Below are positions 5,740 to 6,480 of a stretch of DNA of 6,480 bases, piece by piece. Numbering within the stretch: the first letter of the stretch is position 1; each line of letters opens with the position of its first letter. Source of the DNA: Deltaproteobacteria bacterium (GTDB taxonomy: Bacteria; Desulfobacterota; SM23-61). The notes beneath the pieces were generated by a model that was not told the origin of the DNA, ran no database searches, and saw only the letters and a program-made list of their open reading frames with translations. The translations under genes were made by a program, and so were the position numbers. Where the stretch lies: NCBI GenBank assembly GCA_029857975.1, contig JAOUFX010000176.1, positions 1 to 6,480 on the forward strand, in the 5' to 3' direction.

Positions 5740-6219
5740 TCATTTCCCCCTTATCTTGGCGGCAGCCGCCATCACCGAGTCGATGACCTGCTTGTACCCG
5801 GTACAGCGGCACAGGACCCCGGACATGGCCAACCGGACCTCTTCTTCGGTGGGGCTCGGATTCTCTTTGAGGAAATGGTAGGCGGTCATGAGCTGGCCGG
5901 GGGTACAAAAACCGCACTGCAGCCCATGGTGTTCTTGAAAAGCCTCCTGCAGCGGGTGCAGTTTCCCATCCTGGGCCAGCCCCTCCACGGTCATGATCTC
6001 CGCCCCGTCGGCCTGGATGGCAAACATGAGGCAAGAGCGGACCGGCTCCCCGTCGAGGAGAACCGTGCAAGAGCCGCAAATCCCGTGCTCACACCCGACG
6101 TGCGTCCCCGTAAGCTCCAGGTCCTCTCGCAGAAAATCGACCAGATGCTTCCTGGGATCGACTTCCCCCTGAACTTCACGCCCATTGACCTTCACTCGAA
6201 TGCGACGCCTGTCGGTCAT
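5740..6219 (-). CDS. 2Fe-2S iron-sulfur subunit of a molybdenum hydroxylase (CoxS/XdhC/HcrC-like)
   Basis: A 159-residue electron-transfer subunit of the xanthine dehydrogenase family, which passes electrons between the molybdenum cofactor subunit and the FAD subunit. The N-terminal plant-ferredoxin domain binds one cluster through C43, C48, C51 and C63 (GCEHGICGSC...RSC). The C-terminal helical domain binds the other through C102, C105, C137 and C139 (QCGFCTPGQ and LCRCTGY). All eight ligands are present and the length is normal (about 150-170), so it should be functional. The ATG at 6219 follows the FAD-subunit stop after one base (TGA-T-ATG), with GGGGG at 6232-6228 as ribosome site. The family includes CO dehydrogenase, 4-hydroxybenzoyl-CoA reductase, nicotinate and purine hydroxylases; small subunits do not tell these apart, so no symbol is given. 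The expected large subunit does not follow; livH does. Confidence 0.93.
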   Translation of the reverse strand: MTDRRRIRVKVNGREVQGEVDPRKHLVDFLREDLELTGTHVGCEHGICGSCTVLLDGEPVRSCLMFAIQADGAEIMTVEGLAQDGKLHPLQEAFQEHHGLQCGFCTPGQLMTAYHFLKENPSPTEEEVRLAMSGVLCRCTGYKQVIDSVMAAAAKIRGK

Positions 6220-6220
6220 A

Positions 6221-6480
6221 TCATTTACCCCCTTTGATCTTGTTCCAGGCCTGCTGGAGTGATCTTTGCGTGAAAACCTTCGCCAGATCCCGGCGATACT
6301 CGGCAGAGGCGTGATAATCGGATTCGGGCTCCGTGGCCTGGGCCGCCAGGACTCCCGCCTCCATGATTAAGGCTTCGGTGATCACCTGGCCGGAAAGAAG
6401 TTTCTCCGCCTCCCTGGCGCGCAGGGGAGAGGGCGCGACTCCCCCCAGGGCAAGGCTCGCTTTCCGGCAGCGCCCTTGAC
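6221..6480 (-). CDS. FAD-binding medium subunit of a molybdenum hydroxylase (C-terminus only)
   Basis: The last 85 codons of a gene entering from the right edge (first whole codon at 6478). The visible part reads LALGGVAPSPLRAREAEKLL and later SDYHASAEYRRDLAKVF before ending KIKGGK. The GVAPxPxRAxEAE and SDYxASAEYRRxLA patterns are the hallmark of the C-terminal domain of CoxM/CutM/XdhB-type FAD subunits (CO_deh_flav_C), which accept electrons from the 2Fe-2S subunit and hand them to an external acceptor. The FAD-binding N-terminal half lies outside the window. It is one base upstream of the 2Fe-2S gene, so the order here is FAD subunit, then 2Fe-2S subunit. The large molybdopterin subunit, if present, would be further right. 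Confidence 0.88.
   Translation of the reverse strand, partial: QGRCRKASLALGGVAPSPLRAREAEKLLSGQVITEALIMEAGVLAAQATEPESDYHASAEYRRDLAKVFTQRSLQQAWNKIKGGK

Noticed and set aside
5639..6079. Minus-strand frame of 146 codons overlapping the 2Fe-2S gene and running into the gap
   Set aside because: It is a shifted frame of the 2Fe-2S gene with G/R/P-rich composition. Its tail (MILRRLHPF...) begins at an ATGA overlap with the 2Fe-2S stop and ends after 34 codons; I treat it as part of the repeat scar, not a gene.

Overview
All genes in this window lie on the minus strand, so the operon reads from right to left. The content is a complete high-affinity ABC importer of the branched-chain amino acid (Liv/HAAT) family. 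Upstream of it are the end of an FAD subunit and a full 2Fe-2S subunit of a molybdenum hydroxylase (xanthine dehydrogenase / CO dehydrogenase / 4-hydroxybenzoyl-CoA reductase superfamily). Downstream is the start of a family I CoA-transferase alpha subunit. Such mixtures of Liv importers, Mo-hydroxylases and CoA-transferases are common in anaerobic degraders of aromatic or heterocyclic acids. With the intermediate GC content, strong AGGAGG-type ribosome sites and palindromic intergenic elements, this suggests a Desulfobacterota ('Deltaproteobacteria')-like bacterium. That assignment is inference; there is no rRNA or other taxonomic marker.

Layout in transcription order: FAD subunit C-terminus (6480-6221, cut by the window edge); 2Fe-2S subunit (6219-5740); a 129-base gap holding a degenerate C-terminal fragment of a second 2Fe-2S subunit, whose stop overlaps the next start; livH permease (5610-4735); livM permease (GTG start at 4724, end 3885); a 273-base spacer filled by a palindromic element; livG ATPase (3611-2844); livF ATPase (2842-2114); a 155-base spacer with an extended Shine-Dalgarno sequence; livK-type binding protein (1958-780); about 640 bases of non-coding DNA with two different large inverted-repeat elements; and the CoA-transferase start (136-1, cut by the window edge).

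Working model: LivK captures a carboxylate-type substrate in the periplasm, LivHM carry it through the membrane and LivGF drive transport. The Mo-hydroxylase and the CoA-transferase would act on the substrate or its products in the cytoplasm. The substrate cannot be read from the sequence. The molybdopterin large subunit is not visible; it may lie beyond the right edge or have been lost at the scar between the 2Fe-2S gene and livH.

The points most worth a second look are the diverged direct repeat (offset 133 bases, about 78 percent identity) that leaves a 2Fe-2S subunit remnant before livH; a binding protein with six cysteines, five of them on loops expected to line the ligand pocket; a MITE-like palindrome splitting livM from livG; and a 13-base anti-Shine-Dalgarno match with chained mini-ORFs ahead of livK. 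I see no CRISPR array, tRNA, rRNA, transposase or defence system.
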